This document shows positions 63,592 through 64,000 of a DNA stretch of 64,000 nucleotides, piece after piece; the first letter of the stretch is position 1; the number at the start of each line of letters is the position of its first letter. Source of the stretch: a bacterium YEK0313. GTDB lineage: Bacteria > Pseudomonadota > Alphaproteobacteria > Rhizobiales > Phreatobacteraceae. The stretch covers positions 917,501 through 981,500 of the forward strand of contig CCMO02000001.1 in assembly GCA_000751295.2 (NCBI GenBank), read 5' to 3'. The notes under the pieces are model-generated. The model saw only the letters and a list, made by a program, of their open reading frames with translations, was not told where the DNA came from and ran no database searches. Made by a program: the position numbers and the translations under genes.

Positions 63592-64000
63592 ATGCCGGAT
63601 GCAGATCTTCTGTTCACTTCCGCGACCAGGGCGGCAGCCCTGATCCGGGCGAGAAAGCTCTCCCCGGTCGACTATGCGCGGGCGGTGCTGGCGGCGATGG
63701 AGCGGCAGCAGCCGCACCTCAACTGCTTCGTCACGATCATGGCGGACCAGGCGCTGGCCGGAGCCAAGCGGGCCGAGGATGCCGTCATGGCCGGCGCGGA
63801 GCTCGGCCCGCTGCACGGCGTTCCCGTCCACATCAAGGACCTTGTCGACGTCGCCGGTATCAGGACCACCCATGGCACGGCGATCTTCGCCGACAATGTG
63901 GCCGCCGCCGACGACGTCCTCGTCGCGCGCCTCCGCCGGGCCGGCGCCGTCATCGTCGGCAAGACCACGACGCCGGAATTCGGCAACAAGGGCCTGACCG
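63592..64000 (+). CDS. Amidase, 5' part (runs off the window)
   Basis: The frame from ATG 63592 stays open for 136 codons to the window end. It encodes the N-terminus of an amidase-signature-family enzyme: after the helical start come GPLHGVPVHIKDLVDVAG with the catalytic lysine near residue 83, THGTAIF, and AVIVGKTTTPEFGNKG. The Ser-cisSer part of the triad lies beyond the edge. Such enzymes hydrolyse amides, or act as GatA in tRNA transamidation; a lone gene beside a solute receptor favours a catabolic amidase. No clear ribosome site is seen, so the start may differ. Confidence 0.85.
   Translation, partial: MPDADLLFTSATRAAALIRARKLSPVDYARAVLAAMERQQPHLNCFVTIMADQALAGAKRAEDAVMAGAELGPLHGVPVHIKDLVDVAGIRTTHGTAIFADNVAAADDVLVARLRRAGAVIVGKTTTPEFGNKGLT

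Noticed and set aside
63674..63997. A 107-codon plus-strand frame at the window end
   Set aside because: It is in another frame of the true amidase gene, whose own frame stays open to the edge and carries the family motifs.

Overview
The window is a GC-rich, gene-dense piece of an alphaproteobacterial chromosome. The gene content (crotonyl-CoA carboxylase/reductase beside ethylmalonyl-CoA mutase, an OlsB-type acyltransferase, an MHS transporter with hydantoinase genes, TrmFO, YraN) and the very strong G/C preference at third codon positions fit the order Hyphomicrobiales (Rhizobiales), near Methylobacterium/Bosea/Phreatobacter-type bacteria. The order is an inference from gene content and I cannot fix the genus. 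I found no CRISPR array, no complete insertion sequence, no prophage and no replication origin.

Layout. 0.2-12 kb: M23 endopeptidase, trmFO, clpB, a MOSC protein, an HI0933-type flavoprotein, an OlsB-like acyltransferase, two small unknown genes and a phosphomannomutase/phosphoglucomutase. 12-19 kb: a FixJ-type regulator, an EamA transporter, then the conserved lpoA-like / rsmI-yraN-gshB block and the azlCD exporter. 19-27 kb: yifB/comM, a GNAT, a P-loop kinase-like protein, a hybrid histidine kinase, a HAD hydrolase and a PAS-GGDEF-EAL protein. 27-38.6 kb: malic enzyme (maeB), M17 aminopeptidase, a LysR/isochorismatase divergent pair, pheS-ASCH-pheT, a Rieske oxygenase, and rpmI-rplT. 38.8-46.4 kb: a Bug-type solute receptor, a DUF1330 protein, and the ethylmalonyl-CoA genes ccr and ecm (meaA) with an acyl-CoA synthetase. 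46.3-53.1 kb: a BioF2-like GNAT and a Wzx-like flippase with a 35-bp inverted repeat at their junction, a parvulin-type isomerase and secA.

A tRNA-Ala(CGC) at 53.2 kb is followed by a short sequence resembling an IS481-type end. After it come a 185-aa unknown gene, an MHS transporter, hyuB, hyuA and a LysR regulator, all on the minus strand. The unknown gene, the transporter and the LysR gene use many more A/T-ending codons than the rest of the window, which suggests a mosaic acquired region. The window closes with a MerR/ATPase fusion gene, a family-5 substrate-binding protein and the start of an amidase that runs off the end.

Functionally the clearest unit is 40.7-46.4 kb. Ccr reductively carboxylates crotonyl-CoA to ethylmalonyl-CoA and Ecm rearranges it to methylsuccinyl-CoA, the defining steps of the ethylmalonyl-CoA route for growth on C1/C2 compounds. 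The adjacent synthetase may supply acyl-CoAs. The most unusual items are the MerR-ATPase fusion with altered Walker B and sensor residues, the 35-bp inverted repeat beside a GNAT gene that has no ordinary start codon covering its N-terminal homology, and an ASCH-domain gene translationally coupled between pheS and pheT.
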